Made by a program: the position numbers and the translations under genes | Notes under the pieces: generated by a model | Told to the model about the DNA's origin: nothing | Seen by the model: the letters and a program-made list of their open reading frames with translations, nothing else | Database searches by the model: none | Shown here: piece by piece, positions 35,878 to 45,106 of the stretch | Layout: each line of letters starts with the position of its first letter | Numbering within the stretch: the stretch's first letter is position 1 | Assembly: GCA_910591455.2 (NCBI GenBank) | Contig: OU342807.1 | Location: forward strand, 19,923,486-19,987,485 | From: Pholis gunnellus | Lineage: Eukaryota; Chordata; Actinopteri; Perciformes; Pholidae | Length of the DNA: 64,000 bases | Reading direction: 5' to 3'

Positions 35878-37798
35878 AAAAGTCATGAAAACACAAATGT
35901 GTCTGTGTGTTCTACTTTAAAGCTGATTGCATATGCAGCCCACCTTGTTTTCCGCTCTCTATAGTAACAAACAATCTCACCATGGTAGCTGTCACTCAAC
36001 TAAATTACCATCATTTCAGAACAAAATGTAGAAAAAATATCTGTTATTTGTTATAATCTGGGGATTTGTGTTTGTGTGACTGACTTCTGTTTGTGTGGGT
36101 GAAAAGAAGGTGAGAAAAAACACATTAAGCCCCATTGAGGAACAAATGACTGACCAGGCTTCCAATTTACCTTGAAATGCAGAAGCTAGAACTCTAGAAA
36201 CTGAAAAGAAACAAACAAGCAAACAAAAATGACACATGAAAACTAGAGAAAAAACAAGGAAACCAGAGGGATACCATCTCATACTCTGCAATAATGATCA
36301 TCCACCCACACGCAAACATACACAGTTAAAAAGTATACACAGGCTAAGAATATCTATCTGAAACTAGATAAATAAATAGAATGTAAAAAGAAAAACACAC
36401 TGTAGATATGATAATCTTGACTCGGGGCCCACAAATACATAAAGGTACACACATACACTCAGAAACAAGTACTAAACCCACACAGTGCACACATTTCACA
36501 CACACGTATATATGTCTACTCATTAGAGTGAATACTGCCTCATCCTCTGACTTTATATCATTCTCATTAGTTCAAATATCAGTTCAGTGAACAGAATGGT
36601 AATGGCGGATCTAGCAAGGAGGTGAATGTCAGATGAGTGGGAAGTGAGAAAGCAAAGGGTGAATGGGCCTCGAGAGGGAAAAGGAGGGGGAGAAGATGGC
36701 CCCTGCTGGTGATTTAACACCTGTTGGCAGCCATATTCCTGGACAAGGATGACTGAGAAGGGCTTGTTGCGTTGCTAAACATAGCTTACAAATTGGATGT
36801 CTTCACAAAACCCATAGTCAATGCAGACGTGTGCTGTTTTTTTTTTTAGGGCTTCATATCTCACAAGTGATTCTGTGTTGAGGAAATGTCCGGTTGTATC
36901 TGGTTCGGTAATGTTTGTCTGTCTGTGGATGGGAGGAGGAGAGGAGATGCTGAGTGGTATTTTTATAGCTTCTCTAGAGACCAAACATGACACAAAAAAA
37001 GCTTTTTATTCAACACTACTGTACAATAACGGAATGCTAAAAATGATAATGGCTATAAATATGCTGAAAGACACATGTTGCAGCGCTATGCCGTCATCTC
37101 CGCCAAGAACAAAGACATTTCTGAGTCCTTTTCCAAGTCATGAAGCCGAGCCGAGTCCTGAACGCAGTTTGCTTGTGTTGGAACGCAACCCATGTGGGGC
37201 TCGGGGCCGAGGGGTCGGAGCCGAAGCCTCCAGAGGTTGGTCGGAGAGGGGATGTGTAATGCAGGGAGACAAGAGAACCTCAATGTGCTGCTCATTAGAG
37301 AGAGAGGAGGCAAAAACTTGAATTTCAGGTCTTTACTAGCACACAGAAAAGGAAGAGAGGAGAAGCTGTGCGTTGATAGAGCGTGTTGTCCACATAAGGC
37401 CTAAAAACAGCATTCATGGACTCATCGTTTCACATTTTGAGTGTGTATGTGCAAAATAATGAAATGCAATTAATCATTATACCCACACTGTTACAGAGAT
37501 TCCTTTCTTTAGAGTTAGATAAGCGATTCATTTATTAATAAACAAAATAACTGAAAAATTAATATGATCATTCCCTAAGCTGAGGAAGGATTAAAGGCCT
37601 TTGATTTGTTGCTGGTTAAATGTATTTAATAGAAGGGAGCGGGGAGTGACTTGTCTTTATAGCCATAATTACATTGATTTTTGTAGATGTGACTTGCGTT
37701 TCTAACGCTCGTCAATGAAAGCAGGAGAAAAACACCAACACACTCAGAATTGTAGATTTTCAACTGCAGCGTCTCTATTTCTTCTTCTGCCCCTGCAG
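35878..37798. other. non-coding stretch upstream of the kinase relic
   Basis: AT-rich DNA. The T-run at about 36836-36848 precedes an AG, but no coherent exon follows. I looked here for a glycine-loop or VAIK-type N-lobe exon of the kinase relic and found none. The frame at 36821-37321 (166 codons, the longest in the window) has no kinase or other domain. Confidence 0.5.
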
Positions 37799-37972
37799 CT
37801 GCTCACCGCGCTCAAGTCTGAAGACCGGCGGTGTCATTCATACTAACATCAAAACGCAAAAAAACATCATGTTGACGAGGCAAAAGCACCCCAGAGTCAA
37901 ACTCATTGACTTTGGTTCAGCCATTGCAGCCGCTGAAGTCAGGCGAGGTGTTATAATGCAGCCACAGACACG
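37799..37972 (+). pseudogene. HIPK-like relic, catalytic-loop and DFG block
   Basis: Follows the acceptor TTCTGCCCCTGCAG. LLTALKS is read in one frame and LKTGGVIHTNIKTQKNIMLT in another, so one or two bases have been lost around 37820. The block continues VKLIDFGSAIAAAEVRRG and ends MQPQTR. In the HIPK family the loop is HTDIKPDN or HADLKPEN; here Asp is Asn and Pro-Asp/Glu is Thr-Gln-Lys, which should abolish phosphotransfer. Confidence 0.7.
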
Positions 37973-38472
37973 TATTCTGCATGGACATACAGACAGAATG
38001 TGCTCTGCTCTCATTACGATGTCCTGGGAGCTTCTTGTTGACAGCACAGAGTTTATAGTTCCATATTGATGACGTTTTATGTGAAACATTAAATGCGTTG
38101 AAATCACGTCTTCGTGTAGACCACATATCAACGGCCAGCATAATATGATTTTGGAGAAATATGTTTAAAGTAACCAAAATCGCGTCTCTTTCAACCTACA
38201 ACTGAACAAACCATCAATATTTTAAAAGAAATTGGTGTTTTGTGACACGTTGATATTGTAACCGCAATTTAGCCGGGTAAATAATTTCTTAATCACATCA
38301 CAGATTTTAATATAGACCATGAAATTACCATTTTCTTTAACTTTTAAAAGTGAATATTTTCTAACTTGTCACACATACAGGCGAGTTGAGTTTGTCATGA
38401 GTTATTTGGCTTTCTGACCTAGTGCCAACGTGGTTATCATTCTAATAATAGATGCTTGTCTCCCGCCCTCAG

Positions 38473-38596
38473 GTCTCCGTATATTATTCTAGGCCTTTCC
38501 GTCTCAGAAGCGGTAGACGTGTGGTCTCTGGGTGGTATTATGGCAACCATGTGCCTCAGCAGCTTGCCATTTCTTCAGAGGAGCCAGTATTACCTG
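38473..38596 (+). pseudogene. HIPK-like relic, helix-F block
   Basis: Acceptor CCGCCCTCAG, donor GTACGTC at 38597. Reads SPYIILGLSVSEAVDVWSLG and then GIMATMCLSSLPFL, aligning with the HIPK segment APE(V/I)ILGLPFSEAIDVW. The APE triplet has become SPY, losing the conserved Glu that pairs with an Arg in helix I. Phase 2 in, phase 0 out. Confidence 0.7.
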
Positions 38597-38707
38597 GTAC
38601 GTCATCTACTACGCTTGGATTTAATACGGCTTTATGTCAAAACCCAAATAGAAACTCAATCCTTTTTTTTTGACAGATGTAAATCCATGTACATATTCTT
38701 TATCCAG

Positions 38708-38827
38708 GTGAAAACTATGGTGGAGACGCTGGGTCAGACGGAGGACAAACTCCTAAGTGACGGCGCCCACACAGAGCTCTATTTCAGCCCAAACCAGGAC
38801 TCCACAACGCCGGCATGGAGGCTCAAC
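38708..38827 (+). pseudogene. HIPK-like relic, C-lobe block
   Basis: Acceptor TCTTTATCCAG, donor GTACGT at 38828. Reads VKTMVETLGQTEDKLLSDGA and on to TPAWRLN. It corresponds to the HIPK region with Q(T)LGxPxxxLLxxGxxTxxFF. The preceding intron (38597-38707) is only 111 bases and happens to have no stop in frame. Phase 0 on both sides. Confidence 0.65.
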
Positions 38828-39042
38828 GTACGTTACACTATCTCGCTCTACGTCAAGCTGAGCACATGTTTTGGTGAAAAAGAAAATGTGTAATGATTAT
38901 TGAAATAAAGCATTCCGATTATTTATGAGTGCAAATAACTATAAACCTACAGTTCTACAAGCATCATAACGCAAGTATGTTTATATGCAAATTTTTTTAA
39001 TTAGGCTGCAACATATCTCAAATATATTCCCTGCTGTTTTAG

Positions 39043-39558
39043 ACGGCTGAGGAGTACAAAGCTGCAACTGGCTTCCCGCCACAAAAACACAGAGGCAGCT
39101 CAACATCAGTTGGTGCCGCAGTCTCGGTTGCAAGCCTATTCAGGCGACACTCCCGTGATGATCGGCGTAAATGACGTTTCAGCTGGTTATGAGGCCTCAG
39201 AGTGCACTGCCGGATTAACTGATGACACGGCCTCTGCACACAAAACTTTAAGAGAGTCTGTGAGAGCAGTTTCAGCTCCCGCCGGGGGAGACTCAGACAG
39301 GTTCAGGTGATGATGACGATGAAGCTGCAGTCACCCCTGCCTCTACGGAAGCTTCGACCGACCCTGTAACGACTGACCTATATGACGCCGTTTCAGCTGA
39401 CGAAGCTTCGACTGCACCACCCGTGACTGAAGCGGACGAGGGTGCAGTCTATGGCGTCTCAGCCATCGGCTCCAGAAGCGAAAATGGTCAGAAGATTCTT
39501 CGGCAGGATGCTCAGGGCCCTGTGCTGCTGCTGCTGCTTCGCAAATGTAGAGCAATGA
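39043..39558 (+). pseudogene. HIPK-like relic, C-terminal tail with frame breaks and a Cys cluster
   Basis: Acceptor CTGCTGTTTTAG. The first frame reads TAEEYKAATGFPP, matching the (T/L)xEEYxxxTG start of the HIPK C-terminal region, and stops at 39172-39174. Two further frames then carry acidic and Ser/Thr/Ala-rich sequence (about 39175-39450). A third frame ends with MVRRFFGRMLRALCCCCCFA and a stop at 39556-39558. The run of five cysteines after a basic-hydrophobic stretch looks like a palmitoylation-type membrane anchor. At least two frame changes are needed to read through, so the tail is broken unless unseen introns intervene. Confidence 0.5.
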
Positions 39559-39769
39559 GTTTGTGTAATAATTTACTTTGTTCATTTTTTCATGTTATTT
39601 ATCCTTGTAAAATAAACCAAAATAGAATGTACTCTGGCAGAGGCTTGGTCTGGTTTAAACTTCATCTCGTTGGAGAAACTCAAAGGAATAGTTCATGGCT
39701 TGTGGGTACTCGAGATGCACACAGTAGATAATTATTTTCGGCGCTGGGCAAACGTAGCTGTCATCAGAT

Positions 39770-40000
39770 GTCATCAGATGTTCCATCAGAGGATCGGCAG
39801 CTCCGCCAGTGGCATGACGATGTGTCCTTGAGCAAGACACAACCCCAAAATTGCTCCTGTAGCTGTGCCTACAGTGTGTGAATGAGTTGGTCTGATAGGC
39901 AGTTGGCACTTAGCCCCTGCCATCAGTGTGTGAATGGGTGAATGATGACAAGTAGTGTGAAAGCGCTTTGAGTGGTCGGAAAGACTAGAAATAAAAAGTT
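39770..40000 (-). mobile_element. SINE-like repeat sharing a core with 4575-4760
   Basis: The reverse complement of about 39815-39885 matches 4644-4710: AGGCACAGCTAC, GGAGCAATTTTGGGGTT and GTCTTGCTCAAGGACACATC are all shared. To its right, CATCAGTGTGTGAATGGGTG (about 39921) and AAAGCGCTTTGAGTGG (about 39960) are further blocks I recognise from fish repeats. It sits immediately downstream of the kinase relic. Confidence 0.6.
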
Positions 40001-40048
40001 TTAATAAAAAATAAAAAGTATATATGCAATATTTTCATTCCTTCACAG

Positions 40049-40209
40049 GTGATGTCAACATTCACATCAAGAAGAAGCTTGTCGATCAAATAATGCTTGC
40101 CTTGTGATGGACAGAAGAAAAGCAGATCCTTGTGAAGGTCATGAGTCAGCACTGCCAGGACCTCAAGGACTCGGTAACAAAGGTCCGGTTACTGATGCTG
40201 CAAGATTCC
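40049..40209 (+). pseudogene. broken exon of an unrecognised gene
   Basis: Acceptor TTCATTCCTTCACAG, donor GTGAGC at 40210. One frame is open except for a TGA after about 18 codons. Before it: DVNIHIKKKLVDQIMLAL. After it: WTEEKQILVKVMSQHCQDLK and DSVTKVRLLMLQDS. The sequence looks like amphipathic helix or coiled coil. Good splice borders plus an internal stop suggest a decayed exon. I cannot name the family. Confidence 0.4.
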
Positions 40210-40480
40210 GTGAGCACACAGAAAGGAACTAAGTGTAGTCAAATTGTTGGTTTATGCACTTTAAAATTCACAGGTTTAACCATTTCTAAGTGAAAAGAAA
40301 TCATGCTAGTATTGGCTCAAGAGCGAAAGCAATCCAATTATTACTTGTCCAATTTTACTTTGTATTCAAGACCCGTGTTAACATAAATAAGTTATCTCTG
40401 CTAAAGTGTTTAGTGTGACGGTAATTCTACTACTCTTCATTCATCATCATCTCTTCATGTGTGGACTCTATAATTTATAG

Positions 40481-40590
40481 GCTATCTGAACGGATCCACA
40501 AGGGCCTCATCGGTCTGCTTAAGAGAAGACTGCAATACTTCAGACTCAAACAGCAGATTGTAGCAGGCACCTACAGACAGGCTCGGACTG
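40481..40590 (+). pseudogene. second exon-like block of the same unrecognised relic
   Basis: Acceptor TAATTTATAG and a possible donor GTAGTT at 40591. The open frame reads LSERIHKGLIGLLKRRLQYF and RLKQQIVAGTYRQ, again helical and rich in Lys/Arg/Leu. The phase required (one base, then codon) does not match the phase 0 end of 40049-40209, so the join is out of frame as it stands. Same strand, spacing and character suggest one former gene. Confidence 0.35.
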
Positions 40591-41316
40591 GTAGTTTGTC
40601 AGTTCTGGCAATATACCGCTCCACCAGAAATATGGGGAAACAAAATTGACCTGCCAGTTGATGCTACTGAGGCTATTTTAAAATTATCTTTAAAATTCAC
40701 AAACAACAACAGAACAGAAACGAGCCTAAACGCACCGTTACCGGTCTCCATCTGATGAGGGACTGCCAGCTGAGTAGCATCGACACCGTTGACATCAGCT
40801 AAACAGACAGAGTAGCATTGCCCAGTGTTTCCCCTGAATCAACTTCAGGTAACTGATTTTGTCATTTAAAAATGTCCGTTATTACAATGCAATTGATGAA
40901 ATGTTTTAGTTTCTAACGATTTGGGGTTCACGTTCTTTTAAAGATTACATTTACAGAATATAGATCTATAAATTATATTTACATTCCACTCTGCTCAGTT
41001 TGATGCCATGCTGCTCCCCCACCACCTTTGAGCCATGGTAATAACTAAACTTGTATTTTTTTGTGTTGCTCTAACCTTCTCCTCTTTCCATTTCTTTCTC
41101 AAACATTCACTTTTTCTTCCTTTTGGTCTTCCTCACCTCTCAGCCAGCCCTCTCATTGTGGTCTCTCTTTGTTAATATTCTAAGGATCCCGTCAGGTTTG
41201 ACCTCGGGGCAAGCGTCTGAAAAGACCTCATTTCGACTGGCAGTTACCAATAATGCCCTCATAGAGTTGTAAAGTAGGGCCGGTAATAAAGAACTGGTCT
41301 AGGCACACATTACACA
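40591..41316. other. non-coding stretch, no gene seen
   Basis: AT-rich DNA with C/T-rich segments around 41080-41160. Nothing coding was recognised. Confidence 0.5.
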
Positions 41317-42031
41317 CACTGAAAAAAATGATTCGGCCCCCTTGTAAATGTTACATGTCTTAATTTAGTTTATTTAATCGATTTTAATGTGTAATTGAAT
41401 CCTACGTATCTTTTTTAATTAATCTCAAAATGTTCTGCGCTCGTTTAAAATGAGTTAATTCCATTCAGGTAAAAGTAATGAGAGAAAAATATGTACAATT
41501 TAATTTCCACACGTTTTCCTGTCTGCGCATGGGCAGACTGCTAGAAATTCAAATTCTGAAGGCGGGATTGTTTTCACTCTAGTTCTATGAACTGTATTGA
41601 GAGGGACCCTTGATCATGGTTCTAACTTTATAACACAACAATGAATAACCCACAACTAACGCTATTTAACAGGGCAAAACACCACGACACAACAGTTTGT
41701 GACATAGAAACAATTTGTAACACTAATAATTGTACATTTATAAAATTTCACCGCCGAACTGCATGCTGGGTACAGCTCACTCGCCTGCTAGCACAACAGT
41801 CTGCTAACAGCTGGGAGAGGCTCATCACGTGCACAACGTTACATTAAAGAACAGAACAAATTGATGCAGGATGAACATAGACAGACCGGAGATGCACCGA
41901 CAGAGTTTGACACATATGCAACGCTGATTACGTTTAATATGTGTGGCATTTGTAATAGATGTACGTTGGTACATAGAGGGTGATAAGACGCTGTAAAGGG
42001 AGGGACTTAGGACCGTCACGATCCTGCAGAC

Positions 42032-42090
42032 CAGAGATTCTCAACTGGTGGGTCGCCGCGGACCCGTTTTCAGTGGGTTGCGGGCCTTTG
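42032..42090 (+). mobile_element. hAT-like terminus
   Basis: CAGAGATTCTCAACTGGTGG followed by GTCGC matches the left end typical of hAT/Charlie-type elements (CAGNGNTTCTCAA then GGTCGC). The rest of the element to its right is degraded and its own right terminus was not found. Confidence 0.55.
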
Positions 42091-42461
42091 CCTTATGCAA
42101 CGCACTCATTCACGCTCCTTTCCAGCATTTACGGCGCTTGTTAAGGCGCTTGTTAAGCGGTGCAGGAAAAACGCCGACCAATGCGTTGTAAATCACGTCA
42201 CGTGATGCAGTTTAGCCAATCAAATAAGGGTATTCTGAAACGTTTCCTTACTCCAGTGAGATGTACCCACACCGTGACACAGGGAGGAGAGACAAGGAAA
42301 GACATCATAGAGCAGATCTCATGAGAATCTATGTATGGAATCCTCCTGTCGATTTTAACAATTGAAATTGCTGAAAGGACCGCATTCCTTAACCAGTGCT
42401 GCGAAAACATTGAAATAAGTGTGTTTCTCTTCTGCACGCTTGGCCTTATGGTGAGGTGTAA

Positions 42462-42553
42462 GAGTTTGAATAGAATACCGTGATATACCGTGGTACCGTC
42501 AAAGTTATGCAAAATACCGTGATATACATTTTGGGTCATATCGCACAGCACTA
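42462..42553 (-). mobile_element. terminus of a second hAT-type MITE
   Basis: The reverse complement begins TAGTGCTGTGCGATATGACC, followed by repeated GTATATCACGGTATTTTGCA-like units. The start TAGTGCTG(G/T)GCGATATGRCC is a very common MITE end in fish. The direct units ATACCGTGATATAC occur twice here. The opposite end was not recognised. Confidence 0.55.
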
Positions 42554-42936
42554 ATTGAAAGTTAAGATACTAGTAATAGCTAAAAATGTTTAACTAAATC
42601 AAACTTAATTTTAGTTTGTAGAAATTAAACCATTAAATTGATCTCAATCTACTAAAACAAAAAAGGTAAATAGTAATTGAGGTTACATAATACATTTGAG
42701 TATACTGAACATGAACATAGTGAGTAAACTTTACTCAAAATAGTTGAGGTAAAATTATGAATATAAATTAAGTAAAGTCAACTTAAAATATATATCTGGA
42801 TTTAGATACATTTATTTCGTGCAACCACTTACCTAAAAATAATTAAGTAAATCCAACACCACATTTTTTTCAGTGCACATGCACTGCATACAGTGCAAGT
42901 AAACATGTTTACACAAGCATACTGCACGTGCATAAA

Positions 42937-42951
42937 GGGGGGGGGGGGGGG
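42937..42951. repeat. poly-G run (about 15)
   Basis: Uninterrupted G homopolymer. Its length may be unreliable in any assembly. Confidence 0.9.
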
Positions 42952-43345
42952 ATTTAAGGGCAGGGGCATTGAGCAGTTTATACATGATTGCAAGGACGGT
43001 TACAAACAATTATTACATGTGTGTGTGTTTGTCAGTATGTGCCTGTGAAGACACAGGAAGCGTGTGGTTGGATGGTGGTGTTGGGGGATGTTGCAAGAAA
43101 TCGCTGGCCTGGGTATGGTAACCACTGACAGCTCCCAATTAATAGGCTGTGGTGTTGCCAGGTCACTAAACCTTGCATATATAGTCTTCATAATTCCCAA
43201 ACTAAAGCCCAAAGGGATTTAATCAGTAATCTATACGATCATATATGATATACAACCAGATCTCACTCCCAAAGTGTCAAATAGTGTTCCTGCAACGGGC
43301 TTGCAGCTAACTCCAATGTAAACACAGCGATGTCCGTATTTCACG

Positions 43346-43408
43346 CTCAGTGCAAATAGCATCGTTGGCTACGGACACTGTGTAAATAGCCACATTGGCT
43401 ATTCCGTC
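43346..43408. repeat. degenerate tandem dimer, unit about 30 bp
   Basis: Two adjacent units share the pattern (C/T)GTGYAAATAGC..C.TTGGCTA followed by CGGACA or TTCCGTC. The first starts near 43348 and the second near 43379. Confidence 0.6.
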
Positions 43409-44103
43409 CGGGGCCAAATATTATTGTTGACTTCTCAAATCTGGGTGCAAATATCATCTGCCTAATAATGCTGAAGCCTTTGGACATTAGACATTATCAT
43501 TTGATCCAATGTTTATCTAGAAACATCAATTAATGCAGCTGTATATAAGTACAATAAATGTATTGCATAGATTTGTGAACAGATGACAAATTCCTGAAAA
43601 TTAAAATACATTTTTGATCACGCCAACCATTTTTCCACACACCTATACTGTTGTTGTTTTTTTCATGGAGCACGTTCTGACAGATTGAGTGTCAGTAAAA
43701 TGATCGCTGCTTGTCGAAAAAGAAAACAAAAAGAAAAAGAGAAAACATTAAAGCCTCAGTCTAAGAGGATATTCCTCTCAAGTCTGCGGCATTTGGTCGG
43801 AGATGTAGTGGGAAGAGAGAACTGTGTGTGTATGTGGGCGTTGAGATGGCTATCACTGTAGGCCATGAAGGCCTGGGCCGTTTATTTAAAGAGCCACTAA
43901 AAATGTTGAAGCAGTGATAATGGCTGCAGGGCCGAGGGATGACATTTTGACAAACATAGCTTATTATAGAAATGGTTTTATCAATGTGTTTATAGCGCCA
44001 TCCACGTTTCTGATCGTGTGTGAGTGCGTGCGTGCGGGTGTGTATGAAGGGCTGTGTAGATGTGAAAATGTATGTGCTGAACTGTGACGGAGTACCTCTG
44101 CTT

Positions 44104-44105
<2 letters not shown>

Positions 44106-44137
<32 letters not shown>
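44106..44137. repeat. (GT)n microsatellite
   Basis: About 16 GT units. Confidence 0.95.
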
Positions 44138-44139
<2 letters not shown>

Positions 44140-44448
44140 CTTGCCACTAGCCCATTGAATTGCTAGAACAGGGAGACTGAGAAAGACAATAACCACTAAA
44201 TGTGCTTGTTTTCCCTCATTTATTTTGTGAAGTGGGAAGATGGAGGGGGAGGAGATGGAGAGAATAATCTAATGGCTAAAAACTAAAGATAAAACGAGGG
44301 AGGGGTAGAGGAATGGAGGAGGAGGGACGGCCAATTGAAGCATAATAACTTTGATACATCTTGTTTTTCTTTCTGTCTGCAACGTTACCACTCTTAGTTA
44401 CTTAAACTAAAGGAGGCATTGATTGTTCAGACAGTCTTCCACATACAC

Positions 44449-44449
44449 A

Positions 44450-44481
<32 letters not shown>
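44449..44481. repeat. (CA)n microsatellite
   Basis: About 16 CA units. Confidence 0.95.
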
Positions 44482-44483
<2 letters not shown>

Positions 44484-44748
44484 CCTCACAAACACTAAGA
44501 TAGACATGCAGGCAGTCACGTTCACACATACACAAACACTGCATGGATCTTGCAATAACTGCTATGGCAACGTAAACACTGAGACATTGCTTCCAGCTCT
44601 GTTAGCGAGAGTGTCATATCATGTGGATGTCTTCTCCATTGTGTGTGTGTGTTTATAGGAGGTGAGGCAGCATTAGTATTGTTATCGCCACATTATTAAA
44701 GCATCATTACCAATTATCACAATGCCATGTCAGGGCGTTGCAGAGTGC

Positions 44749-44749
<1 letters not shown>

Positions 44750-44819
<70 letters not shown>
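44750..44819. repeat. (GT)n microsatellite
   Basis: About 35 GT units, 220 bases upstream of the exon candidate at 45042. Confidence 0.97.
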
Positions 44820-44821
<2 letters not shown>

Positions 44822-45041
44822 TGCACACACATGAATTAGTCTCCCATCTCTGTGGAATAGCTGATTATTCATTTGTGTTGTGACTGTCATGATTTCCCCT
44901 GTTGAGCTGTCAAAAGATGTCAGACACAGCCAGTCACAGGTGTTTGGGTTCCTAATGCTGACAGTGTTTTTATAAGTTGGGGCTGTTGTGGGCCATTAAT
45001 CTGTCTCCATCTCTGTCTATTTACTTCTTTGTACCTGTCAG

Positions 45042-45106
45042 CGTCGCTCATCCACCTGCATTCGCTCCCTGTGCATCATTAGGAAAAGATGTGTCATCCT
45101 CAGTAG
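45042..45106 (+). CDS. exon candidate, unrecognised
   Basis: Pyrimidine-rich acceptor (TTCTTTGTACCTGTCAG) and a strong donor (TAG followed by GTAAGT at 45107) border 65 bases. Two frames are open: one reads VAHPPAFAPCASLGKDVSSS and the other RRSSTCIRSLCIIRKRCVIL. In the first frame the exon ends in phase 1, which would join the candidate at 47987 in frame. No family is recognised. A non-coding exon is equally possible. Confidence 0.3.

Larger units (their letters stand above)
37799..39558 (+). pseudogene. decayed HIPK-like protein kinase (C-lobe and tail only)
   Basis: Four exon-like blocks carry the C-lobe of a homeodomain-interacting-protein-kinase-like kinase: 37799-37972, 38473-38596, 38708-38827 and 39043 onward. 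Recognisable motifs are GVIHTNIKTQKNIML (catalytic loop), VKLIDFGSA (DFG region), ILGLSVSEAVDVWSLGGIMA (after the APE position; helix F) and MVETLGQ. Damage includes a frameshift between ALKS and LKTGG in the first block, loop Asp changed to Asn (HTNIK for the usual HTDIK), the APE segment altered to SPY, the donor after MQPQTR missing its GT in the required phase, and stop or frame changes in the tail at 39172. Internal introns are kept, so it arose by DNA duplication, not retrotransposition. No N-lobe was found upstream. HIPK-like genes are, to my knowledge, expanded in teleosts; this would be a dead member. Confidence 0.7.
41317..42875. mobile_element. element with perfect 14-bp terminal inverted repeats
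   Basis: CACTGAAAAAAATG at 41317-41330 is repeated as an exact reverse complement at 42862-42875. The interior near both ends is AT-rich and non-coding. The middle carries hAT-like pieces (next two entries), so the element may be a small MITE that received insertions, or a composite. No clear target-site duplication was seen in the flanks (ATTACACA on the left, CACATGCA on the right). Confidence 0.5.
42876..45041. other. non-coding stretch with microsatellites
   Basis: G homopolymer at 42937-42951, a degenerate tandem dimer at 43346-43408, GT/CA tracts at 44106-44137, 44449-44481 and 44750-44819. No exon was recognised. Confidence 0.5.

Noticed and set aside
36821..37321. 166-codon plus-strand open frame, the longest in the window
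   Set aside because: No domain, no paired splice sites and no codon pattern suggesting selection. A frame of this length is expected occasionally in 64 kb read in six frames.
35878..37798. Possible N-lobe exon of the HIPK-like kinase
   Set aside because: No glycine-loop or VAIK-type lysine motif was found in any plus-strand frame, so the relic appears to lack its N-lobe in this window.
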